DNA of 64,000 nucleotides from Flavobacterium sp. JAS (GCF_020991455.1 NZ_JAJMOX010000009.1:231938-295937), one strand, 5' to 3'; numbered from the stretch's first letter, positions 33,202 to 41,344 are shown. The notes: generated from the letters alone by a model not told the origin. Numbers and translations are program-made.

Positions 33202-34554
33202 ATGTTTGATAATTTAAGTGATAAGTTAGATAAAGCGTTCCATATATTAAAAGGACACGGTAAAATTACAGAAGTAAACGTTGCCGAAACCTTAAAAGAA
33301 GTTCGTCGTGCCTTACTTGATGCCGATGTTAACTTTAAAATTGCTAAAGATTTTACTGCCAAAGTAAAAGAAAAAGCAATTGGCCAGGACGTTTTAACAA
33401 CACTTCAGCCAGGACAATTATTAGTGAAGTTAGTAAAAGACGAACTAACGGAATTGATGGGTGGAGATGTTGCGGGAATCAATCTTTCTGGAAATCCAAG
33501 CATTATCTTAATGTCAGGATTGCAAGGTTCTGGTAAAACAACTTTCTCAGGAAAACTTGCTAATTTTTTAAAGACTAAGAAAAACAAAAAACCACTTCTT
33601 GTAGCTTGTGATATCTACCGTCCTGCGGCGATTAATCAGTTGCATGTTGTTGGAGACCAAATAGGAGTTGAGGTTTACTCAGAGCCGGAAAATAAAAATC
33701 CTGTTGAAATTGCTCAAAATGCAATCAAACATGCAAAAGCAAATGGTTTCAATGTAGTTATTGTCGATACTGCTGGTCGTTTGGCAGTAGATCAGGAAAT
33801 GATGGATGAAATTGCTCGTGTTCATAAAGCAATTCAGCCACAGGAAACTTTGTTTGTTGTTGATGCAATGACAGGACAAGATGCTGTAAACACAGCAAAA
33901 GCCTTCAACGATATCCTGAATTTTGATGGAGTTATTTTAACAAAATTAGATGGAGATACACGTGGTGGAGCTGCAATTTCGATTAAATCGGTTGTAAACA
34001 AACCAATCAAATTTGTAGGTACGGGAGAAAAGATGGAAGCAATTGATGTTTTCTATCCAGATCGTATGGCTGAGCGTATTCTTGGTATGGGAGACGTTGT
34101 GTCGCTTGTAGAAAGAGCTCAGGAACAATTTGACGAAGAAGAAGCTAGAAAACTTCAAAAGAAAATCGCTAAAAACGAATTTGGTTTTGATGATTTCTTG
34201 ACTCAAATTCAGCAAGTAAAGAAAATGGGTAATATGAAAGACCTGGTTGGAATGATACCGGGAGCTTCAAAAGCCATGAAAGATGTAGAAATAGAAGATG
34301 ATGCTTTTAAACATATAGAAGCAATCATTCACTCGATGACGCCAATCGAAAGAAGTAAACCTGCCATAATCGACGTAAAAAGAAAAGCCAGAATCGCAAA
34401 AGGTTCCGGAACGAAAGTCGAGCAAGTAAATCAGTTAATGAAGCAATTCGACCAAATGAGCAAAATGATGAAAATGATGCAAGGTCCGGGCGGAAAAAAC
34501 CTGATGAAAATGATGGGAGGCATGAAAGGAATGCCAGGCGGAATGCCGAAATAA
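33202..34554 (+). CDS. ffh: signal recognition particle protein Ffh (SRP54)
   Basis: A 450-residue SRP GTPase. It has the N domain (about 1-85), the G domain with GLQGSGKTT, DTAGR and TKLDGDTRGG, and a methionine-rich M domain at the C-terminus (SMTPIERSKPAIID, KMMKMMQGPGGKNLMKMMGG) that binds 4.5S RNA and signal sequences. It targets nascent membrane and secreted proteins to FtsY and the Sec translocon. Length and layout are normal. The intergenic repeat at 34565-34690 separates it from folD. Confidence 0.97.
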   Translation: MFDNLSDKLDKAFHILKGHGKITEVNVAETLKEVRRALLDADVNFKIAKDFTAKVKEKAIGQDVLTTLQPGQLLVKLVKDELTELMGGDVAGINLSGNPSIILMSGLQGSGKTTFSGKLANFLKTKKNKKPLLVACDIYRPAAINQLHVVGDQIGVEVYSEPENKNPVEIAQNAIKHAKANGFNVVIVDTAGRLAVDQEMMDEIARVHKAIQPQETLFVVDAMTGQDAVNTAKAFNDILNFDGVILTKLDGDTRGGAAISIKSVVNKPIKFVGTGEKMEAIDVFYPDRMAERILGMGDVVSLVERAQEQFDEEEARKLQKKIAKNEFGFDDFLTQIQQVKKMGNMKDLVGMIPGASKAMKDVEIEDDAFKHIEAIIHSMTPIERSKPAIIDVKRKARIAKGSGTKVEQVNQLMKQFDQMSKMMKMMQGPGGKNLMKMMGGMKGMPGGMPK

Positions 34555-34564
34555 TAAAATAAGA

Positions 34565-34690
34565 AAAAAGTTTCAAGTTTCAGGTTTCAAGTTGTGAGAC
34601 TGAAATTTGAAACTTTTTTCAATAAAAATATTTTCGTTTTTCAAGTAACATGAAACTTGAAACCTGAAACAAAAAAATAATAAACCTGAA
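34565..34690. repeat. TTTCAGG/TTTCAAG palindromic repeat
   Basis: GTTTCAGGTTTCAAGTT (34577-34593) has a perfect 17-base inverted copy AACTTGAAACCTGAAAC (34654-34670), and further copies of AACCTGAAAC follow. The same word family recurs at 46437-46512 in front of lpxK. The hairpin may end the ffh transcript. Confidence 0.8.
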
Positions 34691-34700
34691 ACAAAAAACA

Positions 34701-35585
34701 ATGCAACTACTAGACGGTAAAAAAACAGCTGAAGACATTAAAAACGAAATCGCAGCCGAAGTTCAATCGATAAAAGCAGCCGGAGGAAAAGTACCTCATT
34801 TGGCAGCAGTAATCGTTGGGACAAACGGAGCAAGTTTAACTTACGTAGGAAGTAAAGTAAAATCTTGCCAACAAATTGGCTTTGATTCAACTTTAGTAGC
34901 TTTGCCTGAAGACATTACCGAAGCAGATTTATTAGCAAAGATCAAAGAATTAAACGAAGATGATGATCTTGATGGATATATTGTTCAGTTGCCTTTGCCA
35001 AAACATATCGACGAACAAAAAATCTTATTAGCAATCGATCCAGATAAAGATGTTGACGGATTTCACCCAACAAACTTTGGTAGAATGGCACTTGAAATGG
35101 AAAGTTTCATTCCTGCAACACCATTCGGAATCATGGAATTGTTAGAGCGTTACAAGGTAGAAACTGCTGGAAAACATACTGTAGTAATTGGAAGAAGCCA
35201 TATCGTAGGCCGACCAATGAGTATTTTAATGAGTCGCAAAGGAAATCCTGGAGATTCTACAGTAACACTTACTCACAGTCGCACTAAAAACTTGGCAGAG
35301 TTCACTAAAAATGCCGATATTATTATCACGGCTTTAGGAGTTCCTGAATTCTTAAAAGGAGACATGGTAAAAGACGGGGTTGTAATTATAGATGTTGGAA
35401 TCACTCGTGTAGACGATGCATCAAATTCAAAAGGTTACGTTATAAAAGGTGACGTTGATTTTGATGAAGTAAGTAAAAAAGCGTCATATATTACGCCGGT
35501 TCCTGGTGGAGTAGGACCAATGACAATTGCAATGTTGCTTAAAAACACACTTTTAGCAAGAAAAATGAGAAGCGCTAAAAAATAA
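34701..35585 (+). CDS. folD: bifunctional methylenetetrahydrofolate dehydrogenase/cyclohydrolase
   Basis: A 294-residue enzyme of one-carbon metabolism, interconverting 5,10-methylene-, 5,10-methenyl- and 10-formyl-THF. Conserved features are TYVGSKVKSCQQIG with the catalytic Lys, GYIVQLPLPKHI, GRSHIVGRPMSILMSR in the Rossmann cofactor site, and the terminal TPVPGGVGPMTIAML. Length is normal. It lies 146 bases after ffh with a palindromic repeat between, and is followed by its own terminator. Confidence 0.97.
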   Translation: MQLLDGKKTAEDIKNEIAAEVQSIKAAGGKVPHLAAVIVGTNGASLTYVGSKVKSCQQIGFDSTLVALPEDITEADLLAKIKELNEDDDLDGYIVQLPLPKHIDEQKILLAIDPDKDVDGFHPTNFGRMALEMESFIPATPFGIMELLERYKVETAGKHTVVIGRSHIVGRPMSILMSRKGNPGDSTVTLTHSRTKNLAEFTKNADIIITALGVPEFLKGDMVKDGVVIIDVGITRVDDASNSKGYVIKGDVDFDEVSKKASYITPVPGGVGPMTIAMLLKNTLLARKMRSAKK

Positions 35586-35605
35586 TTCTTTACAAATAAA
35601 TACAA

Positions 35606-35640
35606 ACAAAGCCTATTCAATCGAGTAGGCTTTGTTGTTT
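35606..35640 (+). terminator. terminator after folD
   Basis: ACAAAGCCTATTC (35606-35618) pairs with GAGTAGGCTTTGT (35623-35635), 13 bp with one T-G, around AATC; TGTTT follows. Confidence 0.85.
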
Positions 35641-35651
35641 TTAGATACTTT

Positions 35652-35764
35652 GGGCGTGACCATATTTACAAAAGGCGCTATTTAACATGCCGCTTATGTG
35701 CGCCTTTCGCAAATATGGTCGGGCTATCCGCGCTACTTCGGTAGCTAGCTTCTATCCCTCACGC
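35652..35764. repeat. multi-branched palindromic element (three-way-junction-like)
   Basis: Outer arms GCGTGA (35654-35659) and TCACGC (35759-35764) enclose two hairpins. The first is 21 bases each side: the arm at 35658-35678 (GACCATATTTACAAAAGGCGC less one base per line of pairing) against 35700-35720, 19 of 21 paired. The second is GCTAC-TTCG-GTAGC (35732-35745) with a classic stable tetraloop. No ORF. It is much more GC-rich than its surroundings. Confidence 0.75.
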
Positions 35765-35830
35765 AGCTCTCTGAATAATTATTAAATCCATATAGTCCCT
35801 ACAGGACAAAAAACATACGATCGATAATTA

Positions 35831-35893
35831 TTTTTCTACCAATATTTAATCTCTACGAGATACTCCGCTAGGAGTTAGATGTTGGTAGAAAAA
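35831..35893. repeat. 63-base nested hairpin element
   Basis: Outer 12-bp arms TTTTTCTACCAA (35831-35842) and TTGGTAGAAAAA (35882-35893) enclose two mini-hairpins, TCTC-TAC-GAGA (35850-35860) and ACTCC-GCTA-GGAGT (35862-35875). No coding potential. Confidence 0.75.
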
Positions 35894-35912
35894 AACAAGA
35901 CACAAGTCAAAA

Positions 35913-35929
35913 ATGTCCCGTAGGGACAT
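35913..35929. repeat. ATGTCCC-GTA-GGGACAT palindrome
   Basis: A perfect 7-3-7 palindrome. A related, decayed copy TAGTCCCTACAGGACA lies near 35798. It is the third palindromic element in the 460-base gap 35586-36047, which contains no gene. Confidence 0.7.
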
Positions 35930-35997
35930 ATGTGTCCACAGAAAATTTCACAATATCTTAGATTGAATTAAAAATCAAAAAAAAATCAACTTTTATA

Positions 35998-36044
35998 TTT
36001 GCCAATTCAAAATAAAACATAACTTTGCATTACAAAGTACTTTT
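35998..36044 (+). promoter_or_regulatory. promoter overlapping an ACTTTG-N5-CAAAGT palindrome
   Basis: TTTG at 35998-36001, an 18-base spacer and TAACTTTG at 36020-36027 make a full promoter for the gene at 36048. ACTTTG-CATTA-CAAAGT (36022-36038) overlaps the -7 box and start point, followed by ACTTTT. The same palindrome is found at 36985-37007. A dimeric repressor is expected here, most simply the winged-helix protein at 36671. Confidence 0.7.
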
Positions 36045-36047
36045 ATT

Positions 36048-36662
36048 ATGAATCAGAAGCACCAAGAAGATTTAGCACATATTCGTTCCATGATGGAGCG
36101 CTCTTCAAGATTTATATCGTTAAGCGGACTCTCGGGAGTATTTGCGGGTCTGTCGGCATTGATTGGAGGATTGTATGTTTGTCAATTATTTAAAGCCAAT
36201 GGAATCGAATATTTTGGAGGAGAACAAATTGTTATTCCTGCTAGTTTGGTATCTCAATTGTTTTTTACTGGTTTAATCATTTTAGTTTTTGCTTTTATTT
36301 TTGGACTAACCTTTACCATCAGAAAAAGCAGAAAATACGATTTGCCTATTTGGACATCAGCGACAAAAAAGATGCTGTTTAATTTAGCGATTCCACTTTT
36401 GGCGGGAGGTATATTTTGTTTAGCGCTTTTGTATCATGGAATTTATGGTTTAGTGGCGCCGGCAACTTTAATCTTTTATGGTTTGGCACTTATAAATGCT
36501 GAAAAATATACTTTTTCGGATATTAAATATTTAGGATTCTGTGAGTTAGTTTTAGGAATTATTTCTCTTTTTTATATTGGATATGGTTTAGTTTTTTGGA
36601 TCATAGGATTTGGTATTTTGCATATCTTGTACGGATTAATAATGTTCAAAAAATATAAATAA
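36048..36662 (+). CDS. polytopic membrane protein of unknown function
   Basis: A 204-residue protein beginning with a charged helix (MNQKHQEDLAHIRSMMERSSRF), then about six hydrophobic segments (roughly 24-46, 68-90, 110-128, 132-147, 157-177, 180-198). There is no signal peptide or known catalytic motif. It is the first gene of a unit with a winged-helix regulator (start 9 bases after this stop) and a DUF4173-like membrane protein. I recognise the arrangement as recurrent in Flavobacteria, but not the function. Confidence 0.8.
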   Translation: MNQKHQEDLAHIRSMMERSSRFISLSGLSGVFAGLSALIGGLYVCQLFKANGIEYFGGEQIVIPASLVSQLFFTGLIILVFAFIFGLTFTIRKSRKYDLPIWTSATKKMLFNLAIPLLAGGIFCLALLYHGIYGLVAPATLIFYGLALINAEKYTFSDIKYLGFCELVLGIISLFYIGYGLVFWIIGFGILHILYGLIMFKKYK

Positions 36663-36670
36663 TCCACGCA

Positions 36671-36961
36671 ATGGGAATTATTGATAAACTAAATAAAGAT
36701 TTTGAAAGCCGTGTCAGATTGGGAATTATGTCCATTCTGATGGTTAATGAATGGGTTGATTTTACGGAGATGAAAAACCTCCTGAATATCACCGATGGAA
36801 ATTTAGCCAGCCATTCCTCGGCACTTGAAAAGTCTGAATATATCGAAGTCAAAAAAGAGTTTGTGGGCAAAAAGCCTAAAACATCATACCAGGTTACACC
36901 TAGAGGACGTGCGGCTTTTAAAGAACACTTATCTTACCTTGAAAAATTAATGAAATCGTAA
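36671..36961 (+). CDS. winged-helix transcriptional regulator (HTH_34/MarR-like)
   Basis: A 96-residue single-domain DNA-binding protein. Helices 2-3 of the winged helix are DFTEMKNLLNITDGNLASHSSALEKSEYIEV, and the wing is KKPKTSYQVTPRGRAAFKEHL. This is the pattern of the HTH_34 / MarR-like group, often autoregulators. It lies between two membrane-protein genes. Palindromes of the form CTTTG-N5-CAAAG precede the gene before it and the gene after it, making it the prime candidate for binding them. No ligand-binding domain is present. Confidence 0.88.
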   Translation: MGIIDKLNKDFESRVRLGIMSILMVNEWVDFTEMKNLLNITDGNLASHSSALEKSEYIEVKKEFVGKKPKTSYQVTPRGRAAFKEHLSYLEKLMKS

Positions 36962-36984
36962 TAACTATATTTTTTTGTCTAAAC

Positions 36985-37007
36985 GCTTTGAAATACAAAG
37001 TACTTTT
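36985..37007 (+). promoter_or_regulatory. second CTTTG-N5-CAAAG palindrome, upstream of the DUF4173-like gene
   Basis: GCTTTG-AAATA-CAAAGT then ACTTTT, aligned to the site at 36022-36044: TACAAAGTACTTTTA is identical in both. It lies 14 bases before the ATG at 37021. An in-frame TTG start at 36988 falls inside the palindrome and was not used. Confidence 0.7.
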
Positions 37008-37020
37008 AAAATTTGAAACA

Positions 37021-38427
37021 ATGAAAATAAATTCAACAAATATGAAAAAACACCAGATTATTCTAGCTTGCAGTTTGATTTTTACACTGCTATTTTACAA
37101 CGAGTCAGTAGGAGTGAATCTCGCTATTTTTGGACTATTTTTAACCTGCCTGATCTCGTATTCATTTCAGGATCGGTTTGTCGACAGGTCGCATTTAATC
37201 TTAGTTGTGACATCGGTTTTATCATGCTTAGCCTTTGCTTGGTACGGAGATTTCGCTTCTTTCCTGGCTTTGGCAATGTCTGTTCTATTTTTACAATTCA
37301 AGACGCAGGATTCACAGCTTAAAATAATACAGATTTTTCCGCTTGTGTTTTTAAATGCATTCACCACTTTAGGTCGTGTTTTTATGTTTAGCCAATGGCT
37401 TCCCGAAAGAAAAATTCATAATAACTTTGCTAAAAAACTAGTAGCTTATTTTATTATTCCAACAATCTTTCTAATTGTGTTTTTTGCAGCTTATTCATTC
37501 GGAAGTACCCATTTTTCTTCTTTGCTAACAGATTATACTTTAGATCTTGATATCGTACAAGTTATTTTAATTGGATTATTGGGGTTTTATATCGCTTTCA
37601 GTTTTTGGAATTATTGGGTTCCGGAGATTTGTTATGAAAAAAACGAAATGTTAGACAATGAATTCAACAATATTGCCGAAGTGAAAAACCAACAAACATT
37701 TTCATTTCTTGATCTGGATTTCGAAAGAAAAAGTGGTGAGATCACTTTACTGCTATTAAATTTTATGCTTTTAATTTTTATTGTAACCTATAATTATGAG
37801 CAGTTTTTTGAAGTAGTAGAAAAAACAAAACTTAGCTCAGATACACACGAAAGAGTAAATTCAGTTATTTTTTCAATCATTATGGCCGTTGGAGTGATCT
37901 TATTTTACTTTAAAGGCGGATTCAATTTTGATAAAAAAGCAACGAATCTTAAAGCGCTGGCTAAAATATGGATCGTATTAAATGGAGTTTTAATTGTAAG
38001 TACAATCATTAAAAACTCAGAATATGTTTCATTCTTCGGGTTAACCTACAAACGATTGGGAGTTTTTGCTTTTCTGATTTTGGCAATTATTGGTTTAGTG
38101 TTTACATTCTTAAAAATTAGAAGACAAAAAACTAATGCTTATTTAATCAATCAAATGGTTTGGTATTTCTACGGAACAATACTTTTATGCAGTTTTGTAA
38201 ATTGGGGAAATCTAATTACAAACTACAATATTTCGGTAAACAAGGGAGTTGAACCAAGATTTTTAAGTAGTTTGGATTTTAATGATGAAGCTCGAAGGGA
38301 GTATTTTTTGCAAAATAACATTAAAGAATCTTATGGAGAGTTAGATAAAGAAAATGATATTTTTATATATCAGGAAAAAACATTTTTATCTAAAGCTTTG
38401 TATTATGAGTTTTTAAAGAAAGAATAA
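37021..38427 (+). CDS. DUF4173/DUF4153-like polytopic membrane protein
   Basis: From the ATG at 37021 the protein has 468 residues and about 12 hydrophobic segments. A soluble stretch rich in Asn and Glu lies at about 200-235 (CYEKNEMLDNEFNNIAEVKNQQTF). The second half (THERVNSVIFSIIMAVGVILFYFKG, WIVLNGVLIVSTIIKN, YVSFFGLTYKRLGVF) resembles the DUF4173/DUF4153 families. Function is unknown. The regulator gene upstream and the shared palindrome suggest the three genes answer one signal, possibly envelope or membrane stress; that is inference. A strong terminator follows. Confidence 0.85.
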   Translation: MKINSTNMKKHQIILACSLIFTLLFYNESVGVNLAIFGLFLTCLISYSFQDRFVDRSHLILVVTSVLSCLAFAWYGDFASFLALAMSVLFLQFKTQDSQLKIIQIFPLVFLNAFTTLGRVFMFSQWLPERKIHNNFAKKLVAYFIIPTIFLIVFFAAYSFGSTHFSSLLTDYTLDLDIVQVILIGLLGFYIAFSFWNYWVPEICYEKNEMLDNEFNNIAEVKNQQTFSFLDLDFERKSGEITLLLLNFMLLIFIVTYNYEQFFEVVEKTKLSSDTHERVNSVIFSIIMAVGVILFYFKGGFNFDKKATNLKALAKIWIVLNGVLIVSTIIKNSEYVSFFGLTYKRLGVFAFLILAIIGLVFTFLKIRRQKTNAYLINQMVWYFYGTILLCSFVNWGNLITNYNISVNKGVEPRFLSSLDFNDEARREYFLQNNIKESYGELDKENDIFIYQEKTFLSKALYYEFLKKE

Positions 38428-38443
38428 GAATAGAATTTGTAGT

Positions 38444-38479
38444 AAAACCGTCTTATGTAAATTACTAAGACGGTTTTTT
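38444..38479 (+). terminator. terminator of the 36048-38427 unit
   Basis: AAAACCGTCTTA and TAAGACGGTTTT form a perfect 12-bp stem around a 10-base loop, followed by T. Confidence 0.9.
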
Positions 38480-38505
38480 AATGCCTAATTATTACTGTAA
38501 AGTTT

Positions 38506-38533
38506 TTGGTTCAAAAAATAAAGGATACTTTTG
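38506..38533 (+). promoter_or_regulatory. promoter of corA
   Basis: TTG at 38506-38508, a 17-base spacer and TACTTTTG at 38526-38533. The leader of about 100 bases contains a tiny frame, MIKPAILK (38621-38647), whose TGA overlaps the corA ATG. Confidence 0.75.
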
Positions 38534-38643
38534 CAACACTTTAAAAAAAAACTTCTCCAATGGACGATTATTATTCGTTAGTATTTAATTAAAATAGCTT
38601 TTGATCTTTTTCAAATTGCTATGATAAAACCCGCAATTTTGAA

Positions 38644-39570
38644 ATGAAAGCCTTTTACAATAACAACAACGGATTAATCGCAACACAAGAATGGACTCCA
38701 GATTGCTGGATCAATGTAGAATCTCCGTCAGAAACTGAAAAGAAATATTTACTAGAAGAACTTCAAATTCCCGAAGCCTTTTATAATGATATTGAAGATA
38801 TTGACGAAAGGCCTCGTATCGAGATAGAAGATGGCTGGACGTTAATTATTATGCGTGTTCCCATAAAAAGCAATGATGTTAAATTACCTTTTCAAACCAT
38901 TCCGCTTGGTGTGATTTTTAAAAAGGATATTTGTGTTACCATCAGTTTTTACGAAACAGAAATAATCTCTGATTTTGTTCAATATACCAAACGAAAAAAT
39001 ATACATATCAAGGACAATTTCGATCTTGTTTTAAGATTATTATTGTCATCAAGTGTTTGGTATTTAAAATATCTGAAACAAATCAATCAAAAGATAAAAC
39101 TCGCGGAAGATAATTTAGAAAAATCGATCAAGAATGCAGAGTTGCAAGCACTTTTGCAAATCGAAAAATGTCTGGTATTTTTTATTACTTCCTTAAAAGG
39201 AAACGATGTTTTGTTTCATCGAATTAAAAATCTAAAAGCCCACAGAGAACATTTTGATCCGGATTTGTTGGAAGATGTCGATATCGAAATAAGTCAGGCG
39301 CAAGATACAGCCAATATTTATAGTAATATTTTGACAGGAATGATGGATGCGTATGCTTCTGTGATTTCAAATAATATGAATAATATCATGAAGCAAATGA
39401 CTTCGATTTCTATTATTCTAATGATCCCAACTTTAATCGCGAGTTTGTACGGAATGAATGTCCCAAATGGATTAGAAGAAAGTAAATACGGATTTTGGAT
39501 TCTTCTTTTTGTATCTGTTATTTTGTCTTCCTGCGGAGCATTTTTATTTAAAAGAAGAAGATGGTTTTGA
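38644..39570 (+). CDS. corA: CorA-family divalent-cation transporter
   Basis: A 308-residue protein with a long cytoplasmic alpha/beta and helical-stalk region and two C-terminal transmembrane helices. The selectivity motif YGMN is at 269-272, followed by VPNG and the second helix, ending in the basic tail KRRRWF. CorA proteins are pentameric channels for Mg2+ (also Co2+ and Ni2+) gated by cytoplasmic Mg2+. The conserved EERPRIE-type segment appears as DIDERPRIEIEDGWTLI. Single gene with its own promoter. Specificity for Mg2+ is inferred from the family. Confidence 0.93.
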   Translation: MKAFYNNNNGLIATQEWTPDCWINVESPSETEKKYLLEELQIPEAFYNDIEDIDERPRIEIEDGWTLIIMRVPIKSNDVKLPFQTIPLGVIFKKDICVTISFYETEIISDFVQYTKRKNIHIKDNFDLVLRLLLSSSVWYLKYLKQINQKIKLAEDNLEKSIKNAELQALLQIEKCLVFFITSLKGNDVLFHRIKNLKAHREHFDPDLLEDVDIEISQAQDTANIYSNILTGMMDAYASVISNNMNNIMKQMTSISIILMIPTLIASLYGMNVPNGLEESKYGFWILLFVSVILSSCGAFLFKRRRWF

Positions 39571-39611
39571 TAATACAGTTTTAATAATCCTTAGTATGTA
39601 ATTCGGGAAAT

Positions 39612-39872
39612 TTTATTTAACACATAGAAACATAGATTTTCGTTTCTGTGAAAAGGTAATAAAAAAGAAACTCATTTCTTAACACATAGCTAGCCATAGC
39701 TATATTAAATTTGTGAAAATTTGTGAAATTTGTGGCAAAAAAAATCAACACATAGAAATATAGAATTTAAAATGAATAAAAAACAAATCTAGATTTGCAC
39801 ATAGCTATGTGAATTTAAATAAGTGAAACGCCTTTTTTAAGAGTAGAAAATCTATGTTACTATGCGTTAAAA
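39612..39872. repeat. ACACATAG-type intergenic repeat block
   Basis: The 357-base gap 39571-39928 is filled with copies of AACACATAGAAACATAG (39616, 39680, 39750) and their inverted forms (GCACATAGCTATGTGAA near 39799, TATGTTACTATGCGTTAA near 39852), plus TTTGTGAAAATTTGTGAAATTTGTGG. It has the pattern of a degenerate palindromic repeat. No gene. Confidence 0.65.
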
Positions 39873-39877
39873 TAAAA

Positions 39878-39912
39878 AGAAATCCCATTCGTCAGCAACA
39901 AATGGGATTTCT
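39878..39912 (-). terminator. terminator of rluF
   Basis: AGAAATCCCATT and AATGGGATTTCT form a 12-bp stem; on the minus strand TTTTTATTTT follows. Confidence 0.85.
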
Positions 39913-39928
39913 TTATTTTATATTGAAT

Positions 39929-40756
39929 TTAATAATCTCCTTTTTTCTTAAATCGGGGATCGTATTTTGAGATAAATTCAGTTCTTCTGCTTGGAGGAGG
40001 AGTTTTAGGAGTTTCTACTTTTGGTAAACTCGCTTCCTCGGTTTTGCTTGATGGTTCAATTAAAAGATTCAATTCCTTAATCTCATCATCAGTCAAATCG
40101 CGATAACGACCCACCGGAATATCAAGCGATATATTGATAATTCGGATACGTTTAAGCGCCGTAACATCATAACCCAAGTATTCTGTCATTCTACGAATCT
40201 GACGGTTTAAACCCTGCGTTAAAATGATTTTAAACGTGTATTTACTTATTTGTTCTACTTTACATTTTCGGGTAACCGTATCTAAAATCGGAACACCATT
40301 TCCCATTCGTTCTATAAAGCGATCTGTAATAGGTTTGTTAACCGTTACAGTATATTCTTTTTCGTGATTGTTTCTGGCACGCAAAATCTTGTTTACGATA
40401 TCACCATCATTTGTCATGAAAATTAATCCTTCACTGGCTTTATCCAATCTTCCAATCGGAAAAATACGTTTTGGATAATTAATATAATCCACAATATTAT
40501 TTCGAACTTCTAGATTAGTAGTACATTCAATTCCAACAGGTTTGTTGAAAGCCAAATACACTAATTTTTCGTGTTTCTCAACAATTAATTTTCCGTCAAT
40601 ACGTACTTCATCATCTGGCGAAACTTTGGTTCCCATTTCTGGTACAACACCATTTATCGTTACACGTCCTTCTTCAATAAGTTTATCGGCTTCACGACGA
40701 GAACAATACCCTGTTTCTCCAATAAATTTATTAAGACGTTTTAAATTCTCTTCCAT
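39929..40756 (-). CDS. rluF: 23S rRNA pseudouridine synthase, RluF/RsuA family
   Basis: A 275-residue enzyme with an N-terminal S4 RNA-binding domain (about 4-50, RLNKFIGETGYCSRREADKLI) and a catalytic domain with Asp105 in GRLDKASEGLIFMTNDGD. LTQGLNRQIRRMTEYLGYDVTALKR is the family C-terminal motif. The sequence looks closest to RluF, which modifies U2604 of 23S rRNA. A basic, proline-rich tail (PPPSRRTEF to KKKGDY) follows the domain. It has a TACTTTTG promoter and a strong terminator. Confidence 0.9.
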   Translation of the reverse strand: MEENLKRLNKFIGETGYCSRREADKLIEEGRVTINGVVPEMGTKVSPDDEVRIDGKLIVEKHEKLVYLAFNKPVGIECTTNLEVRNNIVDYINYPKRIFPIGRLDKASEGLIFMTNDGDIVNKILRARNNHEKEYTVTVNKPITDRFIERMGNGVPILDTVTRKCKVEQISKYTFKIILTQGLNRQIRRMTEYLGYDVTALKRIRIINISLDIPVGRYRDLTDDEIKELNLLIEPSSKTEEASLPKVETPKTPPPSRRTEFISKYDPRFKKKGDY

Positions 40757-40760
40757 ACTG

Positions 40761-40768
40761 CAAAAGTA
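40761..40768 (-). promoter_or_regulatory. -7 element of rluF
   Basis: TACTTTTG on the minus strand, five bases upstream of the ATG, implying a leaderless or nearly leaderless mRNA. Confidence 0.5.
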
Positions 40769-40784
40769 GTCAAAATTTAGACTT

Positions 40785-40984
40785 CTTATAATTTTAGATT
40801 TCAGAGTTTAGATTTTAGATTGGTGGACTTCTTAGAATTTTAGATTTTTTGCATTTCTTTGATTAAAAAAGAGGTTTCTTTTTTAATCAAAGAAAAAAAA
40901 CTTAGAATCTTAGTGCCTTAGCATCTTAGAACCTCAAAAGAAAAACCTTTGTCCCTTTGAAGCTCTGCACCTTTGAACCTTTTT
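40785..40984. repeat. TTTTAGATT and CTTAGAATCTTAG / CCTTTG repeat block
   Basis: Words in order: AGATTTCAGAGTTTAGATTT, a hairpin CTTTGATTAAAAAAGA-GGTTT-TCTTTTTTAATCAAAG (40857-40893), CTTAGAATCTTAGTGCCTTAG, then CCTTTGTCCCTTTGAAGCTC and TTTGAACCTTTT. The last words are shared with 32963-33003 and 43441-43485. No gene. Confidence 0.65.
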
Positions 40985-41329
40985 TCAAGAATGAAACTCA
41001 GAACTATCTTTAGGAGTTTCTTTTCTGTCAAACATTCCGTAATCACGAACTACGGTTGCAATTCTTAAATGATAATCTTTAAAAACCTCATTTCTTCCTT
41101 TTGATTGTGCGTGGCGATGCATCTCGAGATTTCTCCATTGCTGAATACTTTCTTCATCTCTCCAAAAAGACAAAGACAAAACTTTTTCAGGATTACTAAA
41201 ACTTTGAAATCTTTCGATAGATATAAAACCATCTATATTGTCTAATTCCGGTCGTAGACTTGCTGCTATATCAAGATATTCTCCTTTTTTTCCTTCATTG
41301 GGAATTACTTCAAAAATTACTGCTATCAT
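40985..41329 (-). CDS. antibiotic biosynthesis monooxygenase (ABM) domain protein
   Basis: A 114-residue dimeric alpha-beta-barrel (ferredoxin-like) protein. Characteristic features are MIAVIFEVIPNEGKKGEYLDIA, DNIDGFISIERFQS and LSLSFWRDEESIQQWRNLEMHRHAQ. ABM proteins include small cofactor-free monooxygenases and heme-degrading enzymes, but many have unknown roles. It starts 15 bases after the P450 gene stop on the same strand, so the two are probably cotranscribed and may act on one substrate. Confidence 0.9.
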   Translation of the reverse strand: MIAVIFEVIPNEGKKGEYLDIAASLRPELDNIDGFISIERFQSFSNPEKVLSLSFWRDEESIQQWRNLEMHRHAQSKGRNEVFKDYHLRIATVVRDYGMFDRKETPKDSSEFHS

Positions 41330-41344
41330 TTTTCTGTTTTTAAA

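Noticed and set aside
35652..35929. CRISPR array or tRNA-like gene
   Set aside because: The palindromes differ from one another and there are no regular spacers; cloverleaf shapes lack anticodon and T-arm features.
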